Below, piece after piece: positions 37,601 through 46,119 of a stretch of 64,000 bases of DNA; positions within the stretch are counted from its first letter, which is position 1, and each line of letters starts with the position of its first letter. A model generated the notes under the pieces. It was not told the origin of the DNA and made no database searches. It worked only from the letters and a program-made list of their open reading frames with translations. This DNA is from Pseudomonas gozinkensis. Lineage in GTDB: Bacteria; Pseudomonadota; Gammaproteobacteria; Pseudomonadales; Pseudomonadaceae. Location of the stretch: assembly GCF_014863585.1 (NCBI RefSeq), contig NZ_CP062253.1, forward strand, positions 3,932,501 through 3,996,500, read 5' to 3'. The position numbers and the translations under genes were made by a program.

Positions 37601-38420
37601 ACACTGGCTCCAGCACGTTCTGCAAACCACGGCGCAGGGTTTCCAGACGTTCCGGCAAGGCGTACAGATCCGCGCTCAAATGCCCGGACAAGGTGCCGAT
37701 TTCGATCACCGCTTCCGCCACCGCACGATGCAGCCGATCCAGCGCCTGATCGCTCCATTGCCCTTGCCACACCGCGTCGCGGGCATAGGGCGACGACCAG
37801 CCCAGGGTGTGATCGCGGGCTTCGTCCGGCAAGGCGCTGATCAGCTCCTGAAATCCCGGAAGTTCCTCCAGCCCGGTGATGACCACGTACACCGGCAGGC
37901 TCAGACCAAAGCGCTGTAACAGATCAATGAAACGTCGACGCGCCGCCAGCCCCAGTTGCGTGGCTTGTTCCAGATTGCTCAACCGACTGACCGGTACTGT
38001 CCAGATCACCCCGTCCAGCGGACGCTTGCTGCGCAGACGCAGGATCAACCCGAGCAGACGCCACCAGCCGCCGCGTTGCAGGTGCATGCCGTCTTCCGGC
38101 AGAAACAGCGCCTGCGGCACCACCAGAACCGCACCTTCGGAGTCCGACCACCAGCGACCGAACCACGCCGGTTTGTCGGTCGGTTGCAGTCGCCATTGAG
38201 TCGCGAGTTGTGCGCCCTGGATTTCATCGCCGAGCATCAGCAGCCAAGGCATCTGATACCGGTCGTGGGCGCCCTGCTCCTGTTCCATGTGCCGCACGGC
38301 GGCGTAGAAACTGCGTATCGCCGCGCCGCTCTGAGTGCGCAGCCACCACACCGCCACCGCGATGATCACCAGCAGCAGAAGGATGGCGACCACCCAGGCC
38401 ACGATCGTCAGCGTACTCAT
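34599..38420 (-). CDS. tssM: type VI secretion membrane-complex protein TssM (IcmF family)
   Basis: A 1273-residue inner-membrane protein forming the envelope channel with TssL and TssJ. TM segments lie at ~5-27 and ~348-367, followed by a ~900-residue periplasmic region with IcmF-related and C-terminal domains. The cytoplasmic domain normally contains a Walker A motif after a PWxLxxG strand; here the equivalent is PWLLMLGDEIQGAQLA (residues ~58-71), without GKT/S, so nucleotide binding is probably lost. Overlaps tssL and tssA by 4 bp each, giving tight translational coupling. Confidence 0.95.
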   Translation of the reverse strand: MSTLTIVAWVVAILLLLVIIAVAVWWLRTQSGAAIRSFYAAVRHMEQEQGAHDRYQMPWLLMLGDEIQGAQLATQWRLQPTDKPAWFGRWWSDSEGAVLVVPQALFLPEDGMHLQRGGWWRLLGLILRLRSKRPLDGVIWTVPVSRLSNLEQATQLGLAARRRFIDLLQRFGLSLPVYVVITGLEELPGFQELISALPDEARDHTLGWSSPYARDAVWQGQWSDQALDRLHRAVAEAVIEIGTLSGHLSADLYALPERLETLRRGLQNVLEPVFQGNAQGEAPCFRGVYLTANQPGDDALDGFSADDSGLQQSAFVRQLWRQRIVGERGLAQGVPRLLRLRQRWQRVTAGVALVVGVVWAVAMLWVWQASVKDAHELARLLHGAQKNYVAVIDDEHRVEPTRRNVQNFWRVLERAPHWHYVSLAFPTSWFSSLDERLEQEVFRSTQHHMLQPLHDLLVAELARIKAIRETDRRTSVESEDPAQWQNYQKATDLVERALRLEQQNQLFAQVQNNQRAPLEDLAQLSNSALSLNLNAATLPHATYYNRLLVASDGGDLQALDLSVERPLIVSNFTGLMERWLDQYFLADNFVSKAGYLKLHLEQLEAGSGNSLTELEDLRALIDDLQAAIALTNSTWSRGKGQELVPGYREFLDKVRKSSLLGPAVEQQLDAQAGKLQQSFRDQWIAQVGSRGNLLVQQGSGQLALQDQVVKLDNAVQALFKRDFVSIALRASQDSVNRQGQTVDSDDLNESLNYFSSYKSYVAEELPRIPPDYREALLKAAETAAAQAMWLSLKDHDDQTHPYEVFNVQAVQAMNLQKAFVEVHRPDLAALLQGALNRRAMAQIVGGLNEITEQPLFGGRTEISQWDGSKNLGLQLYGASDVQELKLGLKQQFNTMLGIIERRAPALEWLKTQQGNLSALDYERVTQFSALNDDLLKYKDSNPASSPAQIEQLVSRDFIEMDIGSCVQMLQTANVTGGRGTLAMRAVELQQSALQRCQFLQQQQAAAAWNELAGYFNQYLADRFPFANGVQAQDADPARVQHFLEIIDKRLPVAQAGLVLSQTPERLAAEDFLNRVKQASVWLTPLFMRDKSGILGVELDVRWRTDREEEKGADQVIAWGLLAGNQQISYPAADQPNLRWMPGQPIRLTLRWARNGKERPVNDPLQPNLVVRDLEAGWEYGGPWSLLRLMRAHFSVQRQPSMDYTDFPLSLRLPVTAQNDSVTSEFTRMFVRVSLMSQGSKLPLSIPPLPTRAPRSPFQATGTTAALEAQKEDL

Positions 38421-39181
38421 GAGTCTTGCTCCGGCGCCGACAGCGTATCGGGCGCTTGCAACACCGGCTCCAGCTCCTGGCGGATGTCACGCCACAGAAA
38501 CTGCCCTAACCCGGTCAGCAACAGAATCATCGCCAGAATGCCCAGGGCCAGGCGGAAGCCGTCGGGCAACACCGTGCGTACCGGCAACTGCAAAGGTGTC
38601 GCCAGCGAAGGCTGTACCAGACGCTGGCTGACGTCGGCGTAATCGGCCTCGTCCTGCCAGGCAAACGTGAACAGGGCCCGCCGCCACTTCTCCCTTTGTA
38701 CCTGGCCCAGCTCACCGCGCAGGCGTCCGTGGAAACCGAGGATCAGACACTGCAAATACACGTTGGCCAGATCGCGGGTGGTGGGTTGCTGTTCATCGAG
38801 CAACGTCTGGATCGCCGCCGGCACTTGCTCGCCAGCCTGACGGCTGGAATACAGTCGCGACTCCAGGGGCTTTTCCTGCCAGACACTCTGGCCCGGCCAT
38901 GGGCTGAACAGCAGGGTTTCATCAACGAGCGCGACAAACGCGTACACCAGCGCCTTGACCTGCTCGGTCGCCGAATCGCCCACCCGGGCAAACGCGGTGC
39001 GCCACAACCGTTGCGAAGCCTGGGTCGAGAGCTCGACCACGGTTTCGACCAACGCCGCCTCGTCCTCGCTGTCCTTGGGCAACTGACACCAGTCCTGCGA
39101 CCACTGCTGCCACGTCTGGCGGAACGCACTGCTCAGCGGAGCGTCCTGCAACCCGAGGCTTGCGGCACTTCCTTGCGACAT
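38417..39181 (-). CDS. tssL: type VI secretion protein TssL (DotU family)
   Basis: A 254-residue inner-membrane protein with a cytoplasmic hook domain and one C-terminal TM helix at ~210-231. DotU landmarks are FVALVDETLLFSPWPGQ and LANVYLQCLILGFHGRLRGE. It lacks a C-terminal OmpA-like peptidoglycan-binding domain, so anchoring must come from another component. AAGGAA precedes the ATG. It sits between tssK and tssM. Confidence 0.93.
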   Translation of the reverse strand: MSQGSAASLGLQDAPLSSAFRQTWQQWSQDWCQLPKDSEDEAALVETVVELSTQASQRLWRTAFARVGDSATEQVKALVYAFVALVDETLLFSPWPGQSVWQEKPLESRLYSSRQAGEQVPAAIQTLLDEQQPTTRDLANVYLQCLILGFHGRLRGELGQVQREKWRRALFTFAWQDEADYADVSQRLVQPSLATPLQLPVRTVLPDGFRLALGILAMILLLTGLGQFLWRDIRQELEPVLQAPDTLSAPEQDS

Positions 39182-39199
39182 ACGACGTTCCTTGTGTGG

Positions 39200-40531
39200 T
39201 CAGGCACGTTCACTGTTCTGGGCGACAAACAACACCACTTGCCACGGACTGCTGGTCAGTTTGGTGGCCGGCGCGGCGATCATCAGCGGCAGTTGCGCGT
39301 CGAACCAGCTGCCTTCAGCGGTTACCACGAACAGCCGGGTGTCGTCGCCGACGCTGTAGGCCACCTGCTCGCTGCGGCTCATGGCCTGATGCGTCAGACC
39401 GCTCATGCGCTGACGGCTGAGCAAGGCAATGTGCGGCGCAGAGGCGATGATCGCGCCCCGCAGCCATTCGCCGGCCGCCTGCTCGCTGGCCCCGTTGGGC
39501 ATGCGCAGGCCGATGACCAGACGCTGGCTCGGTTGCTCGTCCGGCAACTGAATGGAAAAACTCTGCTCACCGCGTTCGAACGCAATACTGCGATACCCGG
39601 CGCGGATCAGTTCCAGGGTGTTTTCCAGCCAGTCGAGCAGCGGTTCGTAACCGCGCTGCAATTCGAGAAAGTCCAGTGGCGCAAAAGCCGGCACGCCCGC
39701 CAGCGGATCCAGTGCCGACCACGCACCGGCGAGTCCCAGCAGTTGCACATAAATGCTTTGCGGATGAGCGACACGACTGATCAGCGCCCCTTCCACTTCC
39801 GGCAACCGCGCCCACAGCGCTGTCATCTGCCGACGGATTTCCAGCGCGTCATCCTGATTGCCGGCCTGTTGCGCCTGGCGCAATCGCCCGCCGAGAAACA
39901 GGCACTTCTCCCGCGCCCGCGCACAGAGCCCGGCTACCCGTCGACCCAGTGGCGATTCCGGCAATAGAACCGGTGTCGGCGGCGTGTACGGCAACGGCAG
40001 GAAACCGCCGCCCTCCTTGCGGATTTTCAGCAGCGGCAGGCAGATCGAATCGGCTTTGTTCAGTTGCGTGCACAGCCGTGGATTGGGACGCCACACCGTG
40101 ATCGACTCAGGAAATTCGCCGCTGGTGAGATCCGGCAATGCCTCACCGACCACCGATTGCAGACGTCCCTTGAGCGGCAACAATTGCCCGGCGCGCCACA
40201 GCGGACTGATCGCCAGATAAACCGTCACCGTCGCATCGTCCGTGGCGTCGATCGCCGGGCCGACATCCAGCTCCAGCGTCGGATCGACGCCGGCTTGCAG
40301 ATTGACCGGCAGACCATCCGGCATCGTCCCTTGCAACGACAGCACCCGCACCACGCCGGCGCTCATCGCCGACGGATCGAACTCCATGTGGCTGGCGCCG
40401 AAAAACCACGGATTGCACGCCTGAGCCAGATGCGCGCCGAGCGCCTCGGCCCGCAGGCCCTGTAACTGAAAATGCTGTGGCAGCAATTGCATGCCTTCAT
40501 GCCAGCAGACCGCGTCAGGTAGCAGACTCAT
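39200..40531 (-). CDS. tssK: type VI secretion baseplate protein TssK
   Basis: A 443-residue trimeric baseplate component linking TssFG wedges to the membrane complex. N-terminal family features are VCWHEGMQLLPQHFQLQ and the shell-domain region that follows; C-terminally QPSQRLVIGLRMPNGASE and IALLSRQRMSGLTHQ are typical. AAGGGAG upstream fits the ATG at 40531. The C-terminal domain contacts TssL/TssM. Confidence 0.93.
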   Translation of the reverse strand: MSLLPDAVCWHEGMQLLPQHFQLQGLRAEALGAHLAQACNPWFFGASHMEFDPSAMSAGVVRVLSLQGTMPDGLPVNLQAGVDPTLELDVGPAIDATDDATVTVYLAISPLWRAGQLLPLKGRLQSVVGEALPDLTSGEFPESITVWRPNPRLCTQLNKADSICLPLLKIRKEGGGFLPLPYTPPTPVLLPESPLGRRVAGLCARAREKCLFLGGRLRQAQQAGNQDDALEIRRQMTALWARLPEVEGALISRVAHPQSIYVQLLGLAGAWSALDPLAGVPAFAPLDFLELQRGYEPLLDWLENTLELIRAGYRSIAFERGEQSFSIQLPDEQPSQRLVIGLRMPNGASEQAAGEWLRGAIIASAPHIALLSRQRMSGLTHQAMSRSEQVAYSVGDDTRLFVVTAEGSWFDAQLPLMIAAPATKLTSSPWQVVLFVAQNSERA

Positions 40532-40577
40532 ACGACTCCCTTCGACTGCACCGCGAACCGGCGGCGGACGGTGTGTT

Positions 40578-41024
40578 TCAGTTTTCCCTGCTGACCAGGC
40601 TCATCTCGCGACTGTCGAACTTGAGCCATGCGTCGCTCTGATCGTCCAGCCGCAGGCGGTGCGCTCCGGGAGTGTTATAGCTGGCGAAGACCAAAAGTCC
40701 AGCCGCCCGCTTGCCCCCCAAAGGGAACGGCTGGCGGTCGATGAATTGCCCCGGCACCAGCTCCAGTCCCCACACGCTCATCAGCTGACGATAGTCGCGC
40801 TGGTACTGCTCGCGCTCGGCAAACCACTGGCGGGCACTGATGCCTGACAGTTGCTTGAGCAGATCCGGATCGTTGACCGCGATGAAATCCACGGCGATCG
40901 GGGTGTCGTCATTGGCCTTGGGAGCGACGTCGAGGGTCAGGCTGTCGAGGTCCACTTTCGGCCCGAAAAACGAACAGCCGGCGAGCAGCGCAAACCCGAT
41001 CGTTAGAAAAAGTCGTGCAGACAA
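40578..41024 (-). CDS. tssJ: type VI secretion lipoprotein TssJ, TTG start
   Basis: Outer-membrane lipoprotein that caps the TssM periplasmic domain. The TTG at 41024 gives a 148-residue protein with an ordinary lipoprotein signal (LFLTIGFALLAGC, lipid-bearing Cys17). An AAAGGAAA ribosome-binding site lies just upstream. The only in-frame ATG, at 41141, would place 39 charged residues before the signal peptide and is therefore unlikely. Downstream features include the beta-sandwich strand LLVFASYNTPGAHRLRL. First gene of the minus-strand T6SS operon, divergent from tssB. Confidence 0.85.
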   Translation of the reverse strand: MSARLFLTIGFALLAGCSFFGPKVDLDSLTLDVAPKANDDTPIAVDFIAVNDPDLLKQLSGISARQWFAEREQYQRDYRQLMSVWGLELVPGQFIDRQPFPLGGKRAAGLLVFASYNTPGAHRLRLDDQSDAWLKFDSREMSLVSREN

Positions 41025-41252
41025 AATGAATTTTCCTTTTCGCCAACCAGTCCAAAAAAGTTTTTCGCTTGCATTTTTATAGACCTGTTCTAGCGTCTTG
41101 GGTAGTTCGGTTCCTACAGCCGAATGAGGAAGGTTTGTCAAAGGAACGACAGGTCATCTGCCACCCTTTCTAACCTGTGGTCCAGCAAGGGAAAGCGATG
41201 AACGGGCCTCCCCGATGCATTGCGCCCGCTCATCGCATCGGAGTCCGCCGAC

Positions 41253-41795
41253 ATGGCAGAAAGTACCCAGCACAAGCTCGACCGGGTTCGCCCGCCCCGA
41301 GTGCAAATCACCTATGACGTCGAAATCGGCAACGCCATCGAGAAAAAGGAATTGCCGCTGGTGGTCGGCATCCTGGCCGACCTCTCGGGCAAGCCGCTCG
41401 AACCCTTGGCAAAACTGACCGAACGCCGTTTCACCGAAATCGACCGCGACAACTTCAACGACGTCCTCGCCTCCATCGCTCCCCGCGCCACGCTGCAAGT
41501 CAACAACACCCTCAGCGGCGACGACAGCAAGCTCAACATCGAACTCAACTTCAAGCACATCGACGACTTCGACCCGGTCAAGGTGGTGGAGCAAGTCACC
41601 CCGCTGCGGCGCTTGTTCGAAGCCCGCCAGCGCCTGCGCGACCTGCTGACCAAACTCGACGGCAACGACGATCTCGACAAGCTGCTGCGCGACGTGATCG
41701 CCAATACCGAAGGCTTGCAAGAGATCAAGTCGGCCCGCCCGGACACCGCTGTCCCGGCCGCTGATGCCGAAGCTCCGGCCGAACCGCAAGCCTGA
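41253..41795 (+). CDS. tssB: type VI secretion contractile sheath small subunit TssB
   Basis: A 180-residue sheath subunit (VipA) that forms the contractile tail sheath with TssC. Family hallmarks: RPPRVQITYDVEIGNAIEKKELP, VGILADLSG, RRFTEIDRDNFNDVL and the helical C-terminal RRLFEARQRLRDLL. Start at 41253 (MAESTQHKL), as in other TssB proteins; the frame stays open eleven codons upstream. First gene of the plus-strand T6SS operon. The 228-bp gap to tssJ should hold divergent promoters; I could not find a convincing sigma-54 site. Confidence 0.95.
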   Translation: MAESTQHKLDRVRPPRVQITYDVEIGNAIEKKELPLVVGILADLSGKPLEPLAKLTERRFTEIDRDNFNDVLASIAPRATLQVNNTLSGDDSKLNIELNFKHIDDFDPVKVVEQVTPLRRLFEARQRLRDLLTKLDGNDDLDKLLRDVIANTEGLQEIKSARPDTAVPAADAEAPAEPQA

Positions 41796-41824
41796 TCGTC
41801 CACCTGACCGAGGAAGAATTCGCC

Positions 41825-43309
41825 ATGCCCGCCGCCGCCCAGAATCAAGCCAGCGAAAATGCTGCTGCCGAGACTTTATCCCTGCTCGATCGAATCATCG
41901 CCGAGGGCCGCATGGCCCATGACGACAGTCAGCAGGATTACGCCCGCGACATGCTCGCGGAATTCGCCACCCAGGTGCTCGACGAAGGCATGGCCATCGA
42001 CAAGGACACCGTGGCGATGATCAACGACCGCATCAGCCAGATCGACGAGCTGATCAGCGCCCAGCTCAACGAGGTGCTGCATCACCCGGACCTGCAAAAA
42101 CTCGAAGCGTCCTGGCGCGGCCTGCACATGCTGGTGCAGAACACCGAAACCAGCACCCGGTTGAAATTGCGCCTGCTCAACGTGACGCAGAAAGAGCTGC
42201 AGAACGATCTGGAAAAAGCCGTCGAATTCGACCAGAGCGCCCTGTTCAAAAAGATCTACGAAGAGGAATACGGCACCTTCGGTGGCCACCCGTTCAGCCT
42301 GCTGGTGGGTGACTACACCTTCGGCCGCCACCCGCAGGACATCGGCCTGCTGGAGAAACTGTCGAACGTCGCCGCGGCCGCCCACGCCCCCTTCATCGCT
42401 GCTGCCAGCCCACGGCTGTTCGACATGAACAGCTTCACCGAACTGGCCGTGCCGCGTGACCTGTCGAAAGTGTTCGAGAGCCAGGAACTGATCAAGTGGC
42501 GCTCGTTCCGCGAAAGCGAAGACTCGCGTTACGTCTCGCTGGTGCTGCCGCACTTCCTGCTGCGCCTGCCTTATGGCCCGGACACTTCGCCGGTGGAAGG
42601 CATCAACTACGTCGAAGACACCAACGGCACCGACCACAGCAAATACCTGTGGGGCAACGCCGCGTGGGCGCTGTCGCAACGCATCACCGAAGCGTTTGCC
42701 AAATATGGCTGGTGCGCGGCGATCCGCGGCGCTGAAGGCGGCGGCGCGGTCGAAGGCCTGCCGGCGCACACCTTCCGCACCAGTTCCGGTGACCTGTCGC
42801 TGAAATGCCCGACCGAAGTGGCGATCACCGACCGCCGCGAGAAGGAACTCAACGACCTCGGCTTCATCGCCCTGTGCCACAAGAAGAACAGCGACATCGC
42901 GGTGTTCTTCGGCGGCCAGACCACCAACAAATCCAAGGTCTATAACACCAACGAGGCCAACGCCAATGCACGTATCTCGGCGATGTTGCCGTACGTGCTC
43001 GCGGCTTCGCGTTTCGCCCATTACCTGAAGGTGATCATGCGCGACAAGGTCGGCAGCTTCATGACCCGCGACAACGTGCAGACCTACCTCAACAACTGGA
43101 TCGCCGACTACGTGCTGATCAACGACAACGCCCCGCAGGAAATCAAGGCGCAGTACCCGTTGCGTGAAGCGCGGGTGGACGTCACCGAAGTCGCCGGCAA
43201 GCCCGGTGCCTATCGCGCGACGGTATTCCTGCGGCCGCACTTCCAGCTCGAAGAGCTGACCGCGTCGATCCGTCTGGTCGCGACCTTGCCGCCACCGGTA
43301 GCAGCCTGA
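41825..43309 (+). CDS. tssC: type VI secretion contractile sheath large subunit TssC
   Basis: A 494-residue sheath subunit (VipB). Recognisable segments include LEASWRGLHMLVQNTETSTRLKL, EEEYGTFGGHPFSLLVGDY, PYGPDTSPVEGINYVED and the C-terminal handshake/ClpV-contact region. It interlocks with TssB and is recycled by TssH. Twenty-nine base pairs downstream of tssB; followed by a hairpin before hcp. Confidence 0.96.
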   Translation: MPAAAQNQASENAAAETLSLLDRIIAEGRMAHDDSQQDYARDMLAEFATQVLDEGMAIDKDTVAMINDRISQIDELISAQLNEVLHHPDLQKLEASWRGLHMLVQNTETSTRLKLRLLNVTQKELQNDLEKAVEFDQSALFKKIYEEEYGTFGGHPFSLLVGDYTFGRHPQDIGLLEKLSNVAAAAHAPFIAAASPRLFDMNSFTELAVPRDLSKVFESQELIKWRSFRESEDSRYVSLVLPHFLLRLPYGPDTSPVEGINYVEDTNGTDHSKYLWGNAAWALSQRITEAFAKYGWCAAIRGAEGGGAVEGLPAHTFRTSSGDLSLKCPTEVAITDRREKELNDLGFIALCHKKNSDIAVFFGGQTTNKSKVYNTNEANANARISAMLPYVLAASRFAHYLKVIMRDKVGSFMTRDNVQTYLNNWIADYVLINDNAPQEIKAQYPLREARVDVTEVAGKPGAYRATVFLRPHFQLEELTASIRLVATLPPPVAA

Positions 43310-43316
43310 CCTGTAC

Positions 43317-43344
43317 ACGCCCGCAGGATTCCTTGCGGGCGTTT
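43317..43344 (+). terminator. hairpin between tssC and hcp
   Basis: ACGCCCGCA (43317-43325) pairs with TGCGGGCGT (43334-43342), followed by TTCCC. The weak T-run suggests an attenuator or 3'-end stabiliser rather than a full stop within the operon. Confidence 0.6.
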
Positions 43345-43385
43345 CCCTGTTTGCCTGGCACGACACCTTTCAGGAGTTTCAAGCG

Positions 43386-43883
43386 ATGGATGCAATCATT
43401 CTCGACCTCGGCGGCGACATCAAAGGCGACAGCCTGCTCGAGGGTTATGCGGACAAGATTGAAGTCATGTCCTACAGCCACAACGTGGCGATGCAAGTCA
43501 CCAACGACGTCAGCAACTCGGAGCGCACTTCCGGCAAACCCCACGTCGGCGAGTTCACCCTGACCAAATTCGTCGACACCTCCACACCGTCGCTCAACGA
43601 ATACTGCTGCGCCGGCAAGCCGATCCCGGAAGCCAAGATCACCATCGGCCGCAACGCCGCCGAAGGCAGCGGGCAACTGCTGCCCTTCATCATCTACACC
43701 CTGACCAACGTGGTGATTTCCAACGTCAGCGTCAGTGGCGGTACGGGCGGCAAACCGGTGGAAACCCTGTCCCTGAACTTCACCAAGATCAAATGGGAGC
43801 TCACCGCGCAGAAAGACGACGGCACCAAGGAAGGCACGGCTGCCTCAACCTGGGACATGGCCGCCAACAAGCTCGTCAGCTAA
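43386..43883 (+). CDS. hcp: type VI secretion tube protein Hcp
   Basis: A 165-residue hexameric ring protein stacked into the inner tube and exported with the spike. Start MDAIILDLGGDIKGDSLLEG is classical, and SHNVAMQVTNDVSNSERTSG and HVGEFTLTKFVD belong to the ring strands. AGGAG lies upstream of the ATG. No C-terminal extension, so this is structural Hcp without a fused effector. Preceded by a hairpin, which may let it be expressed more than its neighbours. Confidence 0.96.
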   Translation: MDAIILDLGGDIKGDSLLEGYADKIEVMSYSHNVAMQVTNDVSNSERTSGKPHVGEFTLTKFVDTSTPSLNEYCCAGKPIPEAKITIGRNAAEGSGQLLPFIIYTLTNVVISNVSVSGGTGGKPVETLSLNFTKIKWELTAQKDDGTKEGTAASTWDMAANKLVS

Positions 43884-43898
43884 CCCGGCGGCGCGGCC

Positions 43899-44342
43899 AT
43901 GGCAGGCACCGGCTTACTTCCACCGCTGTTCGAACGCCTCGCCTCGAGTGAGGGCGACGGCGCGCGGGAGTTCGATCGGCAGGATTTGCTCGACTCGGTG
44001 CACGCCGAGCTCGGGCGCCTGTTCAACACCCGCCGTGGCCCGCGCACCCTGACCTCCCCGCCCAGCGTCATCGATTACGGCATCGCCGACTGGAGCGCCC
44101 TGCAACAACAGCGCAGCGATGATCGTCGTCGACTGGCGCGGGACATTCGCGAAGCCATCACCCATTTCGAACCACGCCTGCTGCTCGGCGAAGTTCAGGT
44201 CAATCCCCTGCCCGAGCACCCGCAGCGCCTGAGCATTCGCCTGCTCGGCGAGTTGCGCAGCGGCTCGCAGCACTGGCCGGTGGCATTTGTCATCGAGCCC
44301 GGCAACGAAGGGCTGGAGGTGCGCCATGAGCGACTCGATTGA
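43899..44342 (+). CDS. tssE: type VI secretion baseplate protein TssE
   Basis: A 147-residue gp25-like baseplate subunit that nucleates sheath assembly. LFNTRRGPRTLTSPPSVIDYGI and EPRLLLGEVQV are the gp25 signature regions. It starts 15 bp after hcp. Its end overlaps the tssF start by 17 bp. Confidence 0.93.
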   Translation: MAGTGLLPPLFERLASSEGDGAREFDRQDLLDSVHAELGRLFNTRRGPRTLTSPPSVIDYGIADWSALQQQRSDDRRRLARDIREAITHFEPRLLLGEVQVNPLPEHPQRLSIRLLGELRSGSQHWPVAFVIEPGNEGLEVRHERLD

Positions 44343-46119
44343 CCCGCAACTGCTCGACTACTACCAGCGCGAACTGACCTGGCTGCGTCACGCCGGCAGC
44401 CAGTTTGCCGAGCGCTATCCGAAAGTTGCGCGGCGGCTGGAACTGTCCCCCGGCGAATGTCCCGACCCACACGTCGAACGCTTGCTTGAAGGTTTTGCCC
44501 TGCTCGCCGCACGCCTGCAACGACGGCTGGATGACGACTACGCCGAATTCAGTGACGCGCTGCTCGAACAGCTTTATCCCCTGGCCATGCGCCCGTTGCC
44601 GTCGTGCGCGATTGTCCAGTTCGAACCGGATCCGAGCAAAGGCAACCTCGACGGAGGTTATTCCCTGCCCCGGGACACGCCGTTGTTCGTCACCACCAGC
44701 AAGGGCGAAAGCATTCACTTTCGCACCAGCGCCGCCGTGCGCTTGTGGCCGGTCGAAGTCAGCGAAGCCTTGTTGCTGGGCAGCGATGAAGCCCAGGCGC
44801 TGACCGGCGTAGCGCAGTCCCGTTCGGCACTGCGCCTGAGTCTGCGCTGCCTCGGCGACAGCCAGTGGTCGGAGCTGGGCATCGAACATTTACGCATTCA
44901 CCTGGCCGCGTCACCGGTGATCAACGCCAGCCTCTATGACCTGCTCGGCGCCCATGCGGTGCAGGTGTTGGCCGGCTCGCCGGGGAGCATTCCCGCCCGC
45001 GTGAAAGGCCTGCCGAAGATCGTCGGTTTCGCCGACGACGAAGTGCTGCTGCCGGACGAAGACGGCGTGCATCCGGGCATGCGTCTGCTAGCCGAGTACT
45101 TCGCATTCCCGGACAAATTCCACTTCTTTGATCTGCCCCTGTCCGGTGTTTCGAGTGACAGCCAGACGCTGTATCTCTACATCGTTTTTGACCGGGCCCC
45201 GGCCGGTCGCCTGCACTTGCAGGCCAGCGATATCGCGCTGGGCTGCGCGCCGGTGATCAACCTCTTCCCGCGCACCTCGGAGCCGCTGCGGCCCGATGGC
45301 ACCCGTAGCGAGTATCGACTGATCGCCGACAGTCACCGGGAAAACAGCGTCGAGATTCACAGCATTCGCAGCGTGCGCGCCAGCTCCGCCAGCGGTGTGC
45401 AACGGCTGCCGGCGTATTTCGGCAGCCAGCACAGCAGCGGTGACCGGCAACGTTACTGGCATGCACGACGGGTCAACGGACAGACGCCGAACCGGCTCGG
45501 CAGCGATCTGCTTGTCAGCGTGGTCGACACCCGTTTCGAACCGCAGACCGACCTGCCCGATTACAGCCTGACTGCCGAACTGCTGTGCACCAATCGGCAT
45601 CTGGCCCAGAGCCTGCCCGCCGGTACGCCGCTGGGTTTCGAACGGCCGGGCCCGGTGGCGTGGGCACGCCTGCGCAATCCGCCGAGCCCGCAAAGCCTGC
45701 CGCGTCTGGACGGTGATTCGCGCTGGCGGCTGGTCTCGCAACTGACCCTCAATCATCTGTCGCTGGTCGAAGGGCCACAGGCACTGGATGCGCTGAAGGA
45801 AATCCTGACCCTGCACAACCTGCGCGATGAGGCCAGCGCCCTGCGCCAGATTGAAGGTCTGCTGAACCTCGGTTGCGAGCGGGTGATCGGCCATGTCGGC
45901 GCCGACGCCTGGCGCGGTTGGCGCAACGGGCTTGAAGTGCAATTAGAGCTCGATCCACAGCATTTCGTCGGCAGCAGCGCGGTGTTGTTTTCAGCGGTGC
46001 TCGCGCAATTCTTTTCGGTGTACGCCACGGCCAATCGCTTTGTGCGCACGGTGCTCATGCAGGCTGACAAGGAGGTCAAGGCATGGCAACCCCAAGCCGG
46101 CATGCCCCTGTCGCTCTGA
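44326..46119 (+). CDS. tssF: type VI secretion baseplate protein TssF
   Basis: A 597-residue baseplate wedge subunit (VasA). N-terminal LLDYYQRELTWLRHAGSQFAE and PHVERLLEGFALLAARLQRRLDDD are diagnostic; C-terminal FFSVYATANRFVRTVL closes the family domain. GGAGG lies upstream of the ATG at 44326. It forms a complex with TssG, whose gene overlaps its 3' end by 37 bp. Confidence 0.95.
   Translation: MSDSIDPQLLDYYQRELTWLRHAGSQFAERYPKVARRLELSPGECPDPHVERLLEGFALLAARLQRRLDDDYAEFSDALLEQLYPLAMRPLPSCAIVQFEPDPSKGNLDGGYSLPRDTPLFVTTSKGESIHFRTSAAVRLWPVEVSEALLLGSDEAQALTGVAQSRSALRLSLRCLGDSQWSELGIEHLRIHLAASPVINASLYDLLGAHAVQVLAGSPGSIPARVKGLPKIVGFADDEVLLPDEDGVHPGMRLLAEYFAFPDKFHFFDLPLSGVSSDSQTLYLYIVFDRAPAGRLHLQASDIALGCAPVINLFPRTSEPLRPDGTRSEYRLIADSHRENSVEIHSIRSVRASSASGVQRLPAYFGSQHSSGDRQRYWHARRVNGQTPNRLGSDLLVSVVDTRFEPQTDLPDYSLTAELLCTNRHLAQSLPAGTPLGFERPGPVAWARLRNPPSPQSLPRLDGDSRWRLVSQLTLNHLSLVEGPQALDALKEILTLHNLRDEASALRQIEGLLNLGCERVIGHVGADAWRGWRNGLEVQLELDPQHFVGSSAVLFSAVLAQFFSVYATANRFVRTVLMQADKEVKAWQPQAGMPLSL

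Noticed and set aside
41142..41252. Possible sigma-54 promoter before tssB
   Set aside because: GG-N10-GC near 41205 exists but the TGGCAC and TTGC elements do not match well enough.
41876..43366. 496-codon frame antisense to tssC
   Set aside because: Shadow of tssC, which is an obvious sheath protein.
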